From Serratia proteamaculans_D (GTDB lineage: Bacteria > Pseudomonadota > Gammaproteobacteria > Enterobacterales > Enterobacteriaceae), in NCBI RefSeq assembly GCF_049959315.1, contig NZ_CP188201.1: DNA of 64,000 nucleotides; one strand, written 5' to 3'. How positions within the stretch are numbered: the stretch's first letter is position 1; every line of letters starts with the position of its first letter. Of the stretch, positions 8,587 through 16,903 are shown piece after piece. The notes beneath the pieces were generated by a model. It was not told the DNA's origin. It saw only the letters and a list, made by a program, of their open reading frames with translations, and ran no database searches. A program made the position numbers and the translations under genes.

Positions 8587-8643
8587 TATCTGAAATCCGC
8601 CAAAAATCGACCGGGCAGCAGCCCAGCCGTTTCCGCATTAGCC

Positions 8644-9897
8644 TTACCCTCTGCGCGCTACCGCACCACCGTTGGCAAAGTACGCCTTGATACCCGCCAG
8701 AATAGATTCCGCCACCTGCTGCTGGAAATGCGTGGTACGCAGCTTGCGTTCTTCTTCGATGTTGCTGATAAACGCCGTCTCAACCAGAATTGAAGGGATG
8801 TCCGGCGCTTTCAATACTGCAAAACCGGCCTGATCGACACGATTCTTATGCAAACGGTTTATTTTACCCATTCGGTTCAGTACTTCCTTACCGAATTTCA
8901 GGCTGTCATTGATGGTCGCGGTTTGTATCAGATCAAACATGGTGTGATCCAGGTAGCGGTCACCGCTTTTGCTTACGCCGCCGATTTGGTCGGATTCATT
9001 TTGGGTCTGCGCCAGGAACTTCGCCGCCGAACTGGTGGCACCTTTGGTCGACAGCGCAAACACCGATGATCCACGTGCGGCCCGGCTGGTAAAGGCATCG
9101 GCGTGGATGGACACAAACAGGTCAGCACGCTGTTTTCGCGCCTTTGCCACCCTCACCTTCAGCGGAATGAAGACGTCTTCATTGCGCGTCATAAACACCT
9201 TCATATTCGGCTCACGCTTGATTAGCGTGCTTAGTCGGCGCGCAATCTGCAATACGATGTCTTTTTCACGGGTTTTGAATTTACCAATCGCTCCTGGATC
9301 TTCGCCGCCGTGACCGGGATCCAGCATGATAACAATCGGTCGATCACGCCCCGCCTTACCGGCCTGTGGCGCTTCAGCCGGCAACGTACGCTCAAGATCG
9401 CCCTTGTTGTAATCTTCCAGTAACGCCAGCAGCGGATCATAGTCTTCGCCGCTGCCGCCCTTGCTCGGGTACAAGTCCATCACCAGACGATTGCGGTATT
9501 CCGGCACCGGCGCCAGAGTGAACATGTGCGGGCTGACGCTGCGCTTAAGCTCCAGCACCAACCGGACAGTGTTTTGATCAAACTGACCAACGCGCGCCTG
9601 TTTCAGGTAAGGATCGTCGTCACGTACCTGGCCCACAATGCCCTTCAGCACGCTGTTGAGCTGCACGCCTTCAATATCCACCACCACGCGATCGGGATTG
9701 GTCAGCGCAAACTGCTTATATTTCAGTTCAACGTTAGATTCGAGCGTCACCCGGGTATAGGTGGAGGAAGGCCAGACGCGTACGGCAATCACGTGCGATG
9801 AAGCAGCGAAACCTGTGCGACTCACACTCAGCAACCAGCTTGCGGCAACCCCCTGTAATAAACGACGGCGGCCCAGATTGTGATTTGAGTTTGGCAT
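8644..9897 (-). CDS. amiC: AmiC N-acetylmuramoyl-L-alanine amidase
   Basis: AmiC is a periplasmic zinc amidase that splits septal peptidoglycan during cell separation and is activated by NlpD. The N-terminus carries a twin-arginine signal (GRRRLLQGVAASWLLSV), then an AMIN domain that targets the septum (about residues 33-170). The Amidase_3 domain shows the zinc ligands in MLDPGHGGEDPGAIG, the REKDIVLQIA glutamate, SIHADAF and the catalytic glutamate in VETAFISN. I start at the ATG at 9897, giving 417 residues like E. coli AmiC, not at an alternative 45 bases upstream. It is divergent from argA. Confidence 0.95.
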   Translation of the reverse strand: MPNSNHNLGRRRLLQGVAASWLLSVSRTGFAASSHVIAVRVWPSSTYTRVTLESNVELKYKQFALTNPDRVVVDIEGVQLNSVLKGIVGQVRDDDPYLKQARVGQFDQNTVRLVLELKRSVSPHMFTLAPVPEYRNRLVMDLYPSKGGSGEDYDPLLALLEDYNKGDLERTLPAEAPQAGKAGRDRPIVIMLDPGHGGEDPGAIGKFKTREKDIVLQIARRLSTLIKREPNMKVFMTRNEDVFIPLKVRVAKARKQRADLFVSIHADAFTSRAARGSSVFALSTKGATSSAAKFLAQTQNESDQIGGVSKSGDRYLDHTMFDLIQTATINDSLKFGKEVLNRMGKINRLHKNRVDQAGFAVLKAPDIPSILVETAFISNIEEERKLRTTHFQQQVAESILAGIKAYFANGGAVARRG

Positions 9898-10085
9898 GCG
9901 GCTCCAGCAGTGGTAACAGATTAAAACAGATGAAAAAAACACCAGTTAACAGGAATGCCGAAAACTTTAACCAATCATTCCGGTGCTGTCATCAGAAAAT
10001 CTTTTTATGGTTTTTCAATTTATTAACGATTCAGCGCCCCCGGCAAAGAAATAGAGATAATTTCTCACTTGCCATCAGGACAATA

Positions 10086-10124
10086 AAAGAATAAAAATAC
10101 AAAAATATCGTATAAATATGCAAA
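10086..10124 (+). promoter_or_regulatory. Tandem ARG boxes (ArgR operator) upstream of argA
   Basis: Two 18-bp boxes resembling the ArgR consensus (WNTGAATWWWWATTCANW) occupy 10086-10103 and 10107-10124 with a 3-bp spacer, the classic arrangement for one ArgR hexamer. Box 1 has two mismatches and box 2 about three. TTGCCA at 10069-10074 could be the -35, which would put the -10 inside box 1, so ArgR with arginine would block the promoter. Confidence 0.75.
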
Positions 10125-10136
10125 TGAGGTTTGGCC

Positions 10137-11462
10137 GTGAAGGAACGTAGTACAGAGCTGGTCCAAGGATTCCGTCACTCAGTTCCCTATATCAACGCCC
10201 ACCGTGGCAAGACGTTTGTCGTTATGCTGGGTGGCGAAGCCATAGAACATGAGAACTTTGCCAACATCGTTAACGACATCGGGTTGCTGCATAGTCTGGG
10301 TATTCGTTTGGTGGTGGTTTATGGCGCGCGGCCGCAGATCGACGTCAATCTGGCGCAGCATAATCTCGAACCGATTTACCACAAGCACACCCGCGTCACC
10401 GACGCCCATACGCTGGAGCTGGTTAAACAGGCGGCGGGTCTGCTGCAACTGGATATCACCGCCCGGCTGTCAATGAGCCTCAACAACACGCCATTGCAGG
10501 GCGCGCATATCAACGTGGTCAGCGGTAACTTTATCATCGCCCAGCCGCTGGGTATTGATGACGGTGTGGACTACTGCCACAGCGGCCGCATCCGCCGTAT
10601 TGATGAGGAAGCTATTCACCGTCAGCTCGACAGCAATGCCATCGTGCTGATTGGCCCGGTGGCCGTTTCCGTCACCGGCGAAAGTTTCAACCTGACCTCG
10701 GAAGAAGTGGCGACCCAATTGGCAGTCAAGCTGAAGGCCGAGAAAATGATCGGCTTCTGCTCGTCGCAAGGGGTCACCAATCAGGAAGGCACCATCATTT
10801 CCGAACTGTTCCCCAACGACGCGCAAAAACGCATCGAAGAACTGGAAGAGCATGGCGACTATCATTCCGGCACCGTGCGCTTCCTGCGCGGCGCGGTGAA
10901 GGCCTGCCGCAGCGGCGTGCGCCGCAGCCACCTGATCAGCTATCAGGAAGACGGTGCGCTGGTGCAGGAGCTGTTTTCACGCGATGGTATCGGCACCCAG
11001 ATAGTGATGGAGAGTGCTGAACAGGTACGCCGGGCGACGATTAACGATATCGGCGGCATCCTCGAGCTGATCCGTCCGCTAGAGCAGCAGGGTATTTTGG
11101 TGCGTCGCTCACGTGAGCAACTGGAGATGGAGATCGACAAGTTCACCATTATTGAGCGCGATAACCTGACCATCGCTTGCGCAGCGCTGTATCCGTTCCC
11201 GGAAGAGAAGATTGGCGAGATGGCCTGCGTTGCGGTTCATCCTGACTACCGCAGTTCGTCACGGGGTGAAATGCTGCTTCAACGGGTGGAAAGTCAGGCA
11301 CGCCAGATGGGCCTGAATAAACTGTTTGTGCTGACTACGCGCAGCATCCACTGGTTCCAGGAGCGTGGCTTCACGCCGGCGGAAGTCGACGTGCTGCCGA
11401 TTGAAAAACAGGCGCTGTACAACTACCAACGCCGTTCCAAGATTTTGCTGGCGGATCTGTAA
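10137..11462 (+). CDS. argA: ArgA N-acetylglutamate synthase
   Basis: ArgA catalyses the first step of arginine biosynthesis, acetyl-CoA plus glutamate to N-acetylglutamate, and is feedback inhibited by arginine. The N-terminal amino-acid-kinase-like domain holds FVVMLGGEAIEHENF and VVYGARPQID; the C-terminal GNAT domain holds ACVAVHPDYRSSSRGEMLL and LTTRSIHWFQERGF. The start is the GTG at 10137: GAGGT at 10125-10129 is seven bases upstream, whereas an in-frame TTG at 10131 would be one base away. This gives 441 residues (E. coli 443). It is preceded by ArgR boxes and followed by a strong hairpin. Confidence 0.95.
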   Translation: MKERSTELVQGFRHSVPYINAHRGKTFVVMLGGEAIEHENFANIVNDIGLLHSLGIRLVVVYGARPQIDVNLAQHNLEPIYHKHTRVTDAHTLELVKQAAGLLQLDITARLSMSLNNTPLQGAHINVVSGNFIIAQPLGIDDGVDYCHSGRIRRIDEEAIHRQLDSNAIVLIGPVAVSVTGESFNLTSEEVATQLAVKLKAEKMIGFCSSQGVTNQEGTIISELFPNDAQKRIEELEEHGDYHSGTVRFLRGAVKACRSGVRRSHLISYQEDGALVQELFSRDGIGTQIVMESAEQVRRATINDIGGILELIRPLEQQGILVRRSREQLEMEIDKFTIIERDNLTIACAALYPFPEEKIGEMACVAVHPDYRSSSRGEMLLQRVESQARQMGLNKLFVLTTRSIHWFQERGFTPAEVDVLPIEKQALYNYQRRSKILLADL

Positions 11463-11470
11463 TTGTTGGC

Positions 11471-11490
11471 GGGCGCAGCGTGCTGCGCCC
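11471..11490. terminator. Bidirectional terminator between argA and recD
   Basis: The perfect hairpin GGGCGCAG (11471-11478) / CTGCGCCC (11483-11490), followed on the plus strand by TTGTCTATT, lies between the convergent argA and recD. It probably serves both. Confidence 0.7.
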
Positions 11491-11504
11491 TTGTCTATTA
11501 TCGC

Positions 11505-13355
11505 TTAAGCCTTGATCTGCAACCGCTCAGCCAACCCGCTACGGCGCTGGGTCGGGGTACGGATCGCCCGCATCAAAACCGCATCGATGGCATATAGCGA
11601 AAGCTGCCTTCGAGCACGGGTGATTGCGGTATACACCAGTTCACGGGTCAGCACCGGCAGGAAGTGATTGGGCAGCACCAGTACCGTATGGTCAAACTCC
11701 GAGCCCTGTGACTTGTGCACCGTCATCGCATAAGCGGTTTCATGCGCCGGTAAACGGCTCGGCTGCACCGACTTGATGCTGCCGTCCGGCAGTTGAAAAT
11801 GCACACGGAGTTCGCCGCTCTCATCCCGCAAGGCAATGCCTATATCGCCATTAAACAGCCCCAGAGCGCTGTCATTGCGACCAATCATCACCGGACGGCC
11901 GGAATACCAACGCCCAGCGGCTCCCGGCTTACGCTGGATCAGCCCGGCACGTTGCAGCCCTGTCTCAATGCGTTCATTTAAGCCGGCGATGCCGAAAGGC
12001 CCCTCTCGCAGCGCGCACAGCACCTGGAAATGACCGAACACCGCCAACACCGCCGCTGCGTCCGCCCCTTCGCCCACCAACCGCAGATAATCACGGTAAC
12101 CCGCCACGCAGGCATCCAACAGCGCCTGATAGTCTTGCGTTTCCGCCAGTGGATAACCGCTAACGTCAGCGAAACTGCCGCTGAGCGCCGCCATTGCCCG
12201 CTTGCCATCACCGGCGTTCACGGCAAAGGCCAATTGACCAATGCCCGAATTGGCATCAAACCGGTAGCTTTTGCGCAGCAGACACAAACTGTCGCGTACC
12301 GCAGCTTCCGCCTGGGCAGTGTGCCCCTGCAGCAGGCAGCCGGTCAGCCGCGAAAGTTGCTCCGCACGCGCCACGCTGTAACCTTGCTCGGCAAAGCGGC
12401 AAATATCTCCCAGTACCGCCCCGGCCTCTACCGAAGCCAGTTGATCGCGGTCGCCCAGGAAGATCACCCGTGCCTGAGTGGGCAAGGCGGCAATCAAACG
12501 CGCCATCATAGGCAGGTCGACCATGGAGGCCTCATCGACCACCAGCACGTCCAGATGCAGCCGGTTGCCACTGTGATAACGCATACGCTGACTGTTGGGC
12601 TGAGCGCCCAGCAGGCGATGCAATGTGGAGGCCTCGGTAGGGAACAGCGCTCGCTGCTCCGGGGTTAGCGCCAGTTGTTTGCCGGCACTGCCCAGGGATT
12701 CGGTTAAACGCGCCGCCGCTTTGCCGGTGGGTGCCGCCAGTTGAATGCGCAAACGCCGCCCTTCGTCGAGCTGCACCAGCGCCGCCAGCAATTTGGCGAC
12801 CGTGGTAGTTTTACCGGTGCCCGGTCCACCCGAAATCACCGCAATACGTCGCGTGGCGGCCACCGCGGCAGCAATTTTCTGCCAGTCGGGTTCATCGGTC
12901 GCCTCACCAAATAATTGGTCGAGAATGGCACGCAGGGCTGCCTCTTCAACCGCCTGAGGCAGACTGTCGCTGCTGATAAAGGCGGCAACCTCCCCCTCGT
13001 TCTGCCACATGCGCTGCAGATACAAGCGCTGCTGTTGCAACACCATCGGCATCGCGGTACTGCCATCGCCCACCGCCGCACTGGCCGACAGCCGCCGTTG
13101 CCAACCGGCCACATCCAACTGCCCTGCCGCCAACCACGCAGCCTGCGCCAGCTCCGGCTGACGTCCGTCAAAAAGGTTTTCCGGCAGCAGTTGCTCCAGC
13201 ATCAGGCAAACGTGACCCGCGCCAGCCTCCGCGCTGAGGCAAGCGGCAGCCAGCAGTATCTCAGGCTCATCCGCTCCAGCGACTACGCGGGCGAACTGCA
13301 AATCCAGTGGGCGTAACACGCCAAGCACCTGCGCCTGCTCCAGTAGAGCGATCAT
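11505..13355 (-). CDS. recD: RecD, exonuclease V alpha subunit (5'-3' helicase)
   Basis: RecD is the fast 5'-3' helicase of the RecBCD enzyme and is needed for nuclease activity before Chi. The 616-residue protein has a RecBC-contacting N-terminal region, Walker A SGGPGTGKTTTVAKLL (about 175-190), Walker B VVDEASMVDLPMM, and the C-terminal helicase motif YAMTVHKSQGSEFDHTVLV. Its start overlaps the recB stop by 4 bases, so the two are translationally coupled and subunits can be made in step. It is slightly longer than E. coli RecD (608). Confidence 0.96.
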   Translation of the reverse strand: MIALLEQAQVLGVLRPLDLQFARVVAGADEPEILLAAACLSAEAGAGHVCLMLEQLLPENLFDGRQPELAQAAWLAAGQLDVAGWQRRLSASAAVGDGSTAMPMVLQQQRLYLQRMWQNEGEVAAFISSDSLPQAVEEAALRAILDQLFGEATDEPDWQKIAAAVAATRRIAVISGGPGTGKTTTVAKLLAALVQLDEGRRLRIQLAAPTGKAAARLTESLGSAGKQLALTPEQRALFPTEASTLHRLLGAQPNSQRMRYHSGNRLHLDVLVVDEASMVDLPMMARLIAALPTQARVIFLGDRDQLASVEAGAVLGDICRFAEQGYSVARAEQLSRLTGCLLQGHTAQAEAAVRDSLCLLRKSYRFDANSGIGQLAFAVNAGDGKRAMAALSGSFADVSGYPLAETQDYQALLDACVAGYRDYLRLVGEGADAAAVLAVFGHFQVLCALREGPFGIAGLNERIETGLQRAGLIQRKPGAAGRWYSGRPVMIGRNDSALGLFNGDIGIALRDESGELRVHFQLPDGSIKSVQPSRLPAHETAYAMTVHKSQGSEFDHTVLVLPNHFLPVLTRELVYTAITRARRQLSLYAIDAVLMRAIRTPTQRRSGLAERLQIKA

Positions 13356-16300
13356 GATGCATCCCCCACCGCAACGGTTTTACCGCTGAATAACAAATCC
13401 ATGCCTTCCACCAATGGCTCCTGCGGGCGGCAGGCAAAAATGCCGTTGCCCGGATGCTGTGCATCCACACCGCGCAGGAACAGATAAATCACCCCGCCGA
13501 AGTGCCGCTGATAATCATAATCCGGCAGCCTATGGCGCAGATAGCGGTGCAGTGCCAGCGAGTATAGCTGGTACTGCAAGTCGTAACGATGTTCCGCCAT
13601 CGCCTGCTCCATCGCCGGTTGGGTATAGGCGCTGCTGTCTTCGCCCAACCAGTTGGATTTGTAGTCCAGCAGGTAATATTTCCCCTGCCAGCAGAACACC
13701 AGGTCAATAAATCCTTTCAGCATCCCCTGCACCTGCTGGAAATCCAACTCAGGGCAGCGGGCAGAAAGCGGATCGTAACTTTTCACCAGCTTATCCAGTT
13801 CACGCGCCTGCAACAGCTGCTCGATCGGCAGATAAAACTGCAGCTCGGCCTGCTTATGCTGCGGGGCCAGCGCTGACAAAGCGACGCCGGTATCATTAAG
13901 CGGGGTGTTCAACAGCACCTGCATCCACGCCAGCAGTATCGGTTGCCAGTGTTCGGCAAACCCTTGTTGTTGCAACTGCTCCAGCAACCACGCCTCATCG
14001 AGCGGTTGGGTAAAGTCGATCGTTTCAAACAGACTGTGCAGGAAGGTTCCCGGACCGGCGCCACGCGGAAAGGTATGCGGTGTGAGCGCTGGCTCACTGT
14101 CCTGCGCCTGCTCGCCGGCGGCATCTACATCCAACCGAGGCAACAAATCCTGCATCAGGCTGGTGCCGTGCTGTTGCAGACCGGTATAGCTGGTCACCCG
14201 CCAGAAATCCTGCACCTGACGTGAGAAGTGTTTCGCCGCCAGCTCGCTCAAGTCTGGCGTTTGCGGCTGCCAGGGCTGCTCGTCCAGGGTTTCGACCAGC
14301 GACAGCGCAACGCCATCGACGGCCAACTGTTGCAGACGTTGCTGCAGATAAGCCGCATCGCCGGCCTGGCCAGCCTGCACCAGATAGCCCAGCGCGCTGC
14401 GGTGTAAATCACTATCACCCTGTTTCTTGCGGGTACCCTGAATCAGCGGCGCAATGCCGATACTGCAGTGATATACCGAACGGGTCAGCGCGACATACAA
14501 CAGGCGCAGATCTTCCGCCAGCCGCTCCTCCTCCGCCCATTCGATACTTTGCTCATCGGCGTTGAGATCCAGCAGGGCCTGGAAGCTGTGGCGATCGTGG
14601 TAAAGCACCTGCTGCTGCTGACGGAAATTACCAACGAACGGCAGCCATACCAGATCGAACTCCAGCCCTTTGGATTTATGGATGGTGATCACCTGCACCA
14701 AATGGCGGTCACTTTCCAGCCGTAGCTGCTGGTTGTCGGACTGCCGATTGGGCTGAGCAATCTGCTGCGCCAGCCAACGCACCAGTGCATGCTCGCTGTC
14801 GAGCTGTGCTGAGGCTTCCTGCAATAGCTCGCCCAGATGCATCACGTCGGTCAACCGGCGCTCACCGCCGAGGCTGGCCAACAGGTTCTCTGCCAGATGG
14901 CGCTGATTCATCACCTCACGCAGCATCGGCAACACGCCGCGACGCAGCCACAGCGTGCGATATTTATCGAACTCATTGACCAGCGCATCCCAGGCACGCT
15001 CATCCTGGTTCAAGCCGTCCAGCGTCGGAGCGTCCAGCCCCATCAGCCCGGTCGCCATGGCACTGCGCAGCGTACGCTCCTGCTCCGGCGCCAGCACTGC
15101 CTGCAGCAGCCACAGCAAATCCTTGGCTTCTGGCGTATCGAATACGCTGTCACGGTTGGACAGATAAACCGAAGGTATCGCCAGCGCACTCAGGGCGTCA
15201 CGCACTAATGCCGCCTCATTGCGGCTGCGCACCAGTACGGTAATGTCTGACGCCTCTACCGCCCGCCGATCCTCGCCGTCGACCAGCCAGGCCTGCTGGT
15301 TTTGCCCGGCGCTGAGCCAGTCGCGGATTTGCGTGGCGCACAGGCGTGCCATCAATTGTTGGTACTCACTAACGCCGACACCTTCCCCCTGCTGCAGCCA
15401 GAACTGCATCGCCGGCTGCGGCTGGTTGTGCAGCTCAAACGCCAGCCCCCGATTTTTCTCGGCGGCGGCCACCTCAATAAAGGGAATTTGGCCGAACAGG
15501 AAAGGTTTTTCCACCTGCGCAAACAGATGGTTAACGCTTTCCACCATCGCCGGTGAGGAGCGCCAGTTGGTTTCGAGCGTGTAGTGGGCGCTTACCTCTG
15601 AACGGGCGCGCATATAGGTAAAGATATCGGCACCGCGGAAAGCGTAAATTGCCTGCTTGGGATCGCCGATCAGCAACAGGCCGCATTCCGGCCTGCCGAC
15701 ATAGAGTTTTTGGAAGATGCGGTATTGCTGTGGATCGGTATCCTGGAACTCATCGATCATCGCCACCGGGTAACGCTGGCGGATCGCCTGTGCCAAACGT
15801 TCACCACCGTCACTCTGCAATGCACTGTCCAGCCGACTTAACAGGTCGTCAAAACCCAGCTCTGCCCGCTGACGTTTCTCCTGCTGAATGGACAAACGTA
15901 TCTCGCTCAGCGCCCGCGCCATGATCAAATCACGCAGTGTCAGCGGTTCATCGAACAGTTCGTCGATCGCCACAAACAATGCATGGCGCGGCGGTTCGCC
16001 TTTTTTGGTTTTCTCCAGCAGTACCGACTGACGGAATTTATCCAGCTCTTTCGGCAGCTGATAGTCCTGGGTTTCCAGTACGACCCATTCACCGACTTTG
16101 TGCAACCAGTTAGGCAGGTGTTTGCTGCTGTAACTGCGCTTATCAACGCCGGACTGGCTGATTAACGCCTCCAGATCGCCCGCCGCTGCCAGCCACTGCT
16201 CTTTAATGGCGTCAATACGCGCCACGATCTGCTCATGGCGCATCAGCACCGTTTCTTCATCCTTCGGCGGCCGACGCAGCATGGGCGCTTCGCCATGCAG

Positions 16301-16903
16301 ATAGCCGGAAAGATCGGCCAGCAGCGCTTCCGGGCCGCTCCACTCCTGGCTCACCGCCCGGGCAACACCGATCGGCAACGGATAACAATGGCGACGCCAA
16401 AAGTCCGCACAGGCCTGACGGCGCAGCGGCAGTTCATCCTGCACCAGCGTTTGCTCAAACAGAATACCGGACTCGAAGGCGTTGTGGGTCAGCATACGCT
16501 GGCAAAAACCGTGGATGGTGTAGATTGCCGCTTCGTCCATCTGCCGTTCGGCGGCCAGCAGTTGCGCGGCAGCATCCGGCAGATCGTCAATTTCCGCCAT
16601 TAATGCATTAAATAATGGGTCTTTACTGCTGCCACGCACGCAGGCAATGCGTAAGCCATGGATATTGCTGCGGATACGTCCACGCAGCTCCTCGGTGGCG
16701 GCCTCGGTAAAGGTCACCACCAGGATCTCCTCTACCGTCAGCGGCCGGGGAAAGGCTGCCGCCTGGCCTAGGCCAAGCAGCAGACGCAGATACAGCGCAC
16801 CAATGGTAAAGGTTTTACCGGTCCCCGCCGACGCTTCTATCAACCGCTCGCCAAACAGCGGCAACGTTAGCGGGTCAAGTCGCTGCGGGGTGGTCTCTGT
16901 CAT
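13352..16903 (-). CDS. recB: RecB, exonuclease V beta subunit (helicase-nuclease)
   Basis: RecB provides the 3'-5' helicase, the single nuclease centre and RecA loading in RecBCD. In 1183 residues it shows SF1 motif I EASAGTGKTFTIGALYL near residue 25, VTFTEAATEELRGRIR, the Walker B MIDEFQDTDPQQYRIF, and VITIHKSKGLEFDLVWLPF. The C-terminal PD-(D/E)xK nuclease is seen in MLKGFIDLVFCWQGKYYLLD followed by YKSNW, with both aspartates and the lysine present. It overlaps recD and ptrA by 4 bases each, so ptrA-recB-recD is one tightly coupled unit. Length is near E. coli (1180). Confidence 0.97.
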   Translation of the reverse strand: MTETTPQRLDPLTLPLFGERLIEASAGTGKTFTIGALYLRLLLGLGQAAAFPRPLTVEEILVVTFTEAATEELRGRIRSNIHGLRIACVRGSSKDPLFNALMAEIDDLPDAAAQLLAAERQMDEAAIYTIHGFCQRMLTHNAFESGILFEQTLVQDELPLRRQACADFWRRHCYPLPIGVARAVSQEWSGPEALLADLSGYLHGEAPMLRRPPKDEETVLMRHEQIVARIDAIKEQWLAAAGDLEALISQSGVDKRSYSSKHLPNWLHKVGEWVVLETQDYQLPKELDKFRQSVLLEKTKKGEPPRHALFVAIDELFDEPLTLRDLIMARALSEIRLSIQQEKRQRAELGFDDLLSRLDSALQSDGGERLAQAIRQRYPVAMIDEFQDTDPQQYRIFQKLYVGRPECGLLLIGDPKQAIYAFRGADIFTYMRARSEVSAHYTLETNWRSSPAMVESVNHLFAQVEKPFLFGQIPFIEVAAAEKNRGLAFELHNQPQPAMQFWLQQGEGVGVSEYQQLMARLCATQIRDWLSAGQNQQAWLVDGEDRRAVEASDITVLVRSRNEAALVRDALSALAIPSVYLSNRDSVFDTPEAKDLLWLLQAVLAPEQERTLRSAMATGLMGLDAPTLDGLNQDERAWDALVNEFDKYRTLWLRRGVLPMLREVMNQRHLAENLLASLGGERRLTDVMHLGELLQEASAQLDSEHALVRWLAQQIAQPNRQSDNQQLRLESDRHLVQVITIHKSKGLEFDLVWLPFVGNFRQQQQVLYHDRHSFQALLDLNADEQSIEWAEEERLAEDLRLLYVALTRSVYHCSIGIAPLIQGTRKKQGDSDLHRSALGYLVQAGQAGDAAYLQQRLQQLAVDGVALSLVETLDEQPWQPQTPDLSELAAKHFSRQVQDFWRVTSYTGLQQHGTSLMQDLLPRLDVDAAGEQAQDSEPALTPHTFPRGAGPGTFLHSLFETIDFTQPLDEAWLLEQLQQQGFAEHWQPILLAWMQVLLNTPLNDTGVALSALAPQHKQAELQFYLPIEQLLQARELDKLVKSYDPLSARCPELDFQQVQGMLKGFIDLVFCWQGKYYLLDYKSNWLGEDSSAYTQPAMEQAMAEHRYDLQYQLYSLALHRYLRHRLPDYDYQRHFGGVIYLFLRGVDAQHPGNGIFACRPQEPLVEGMDLLFSGKTVAVGDAS

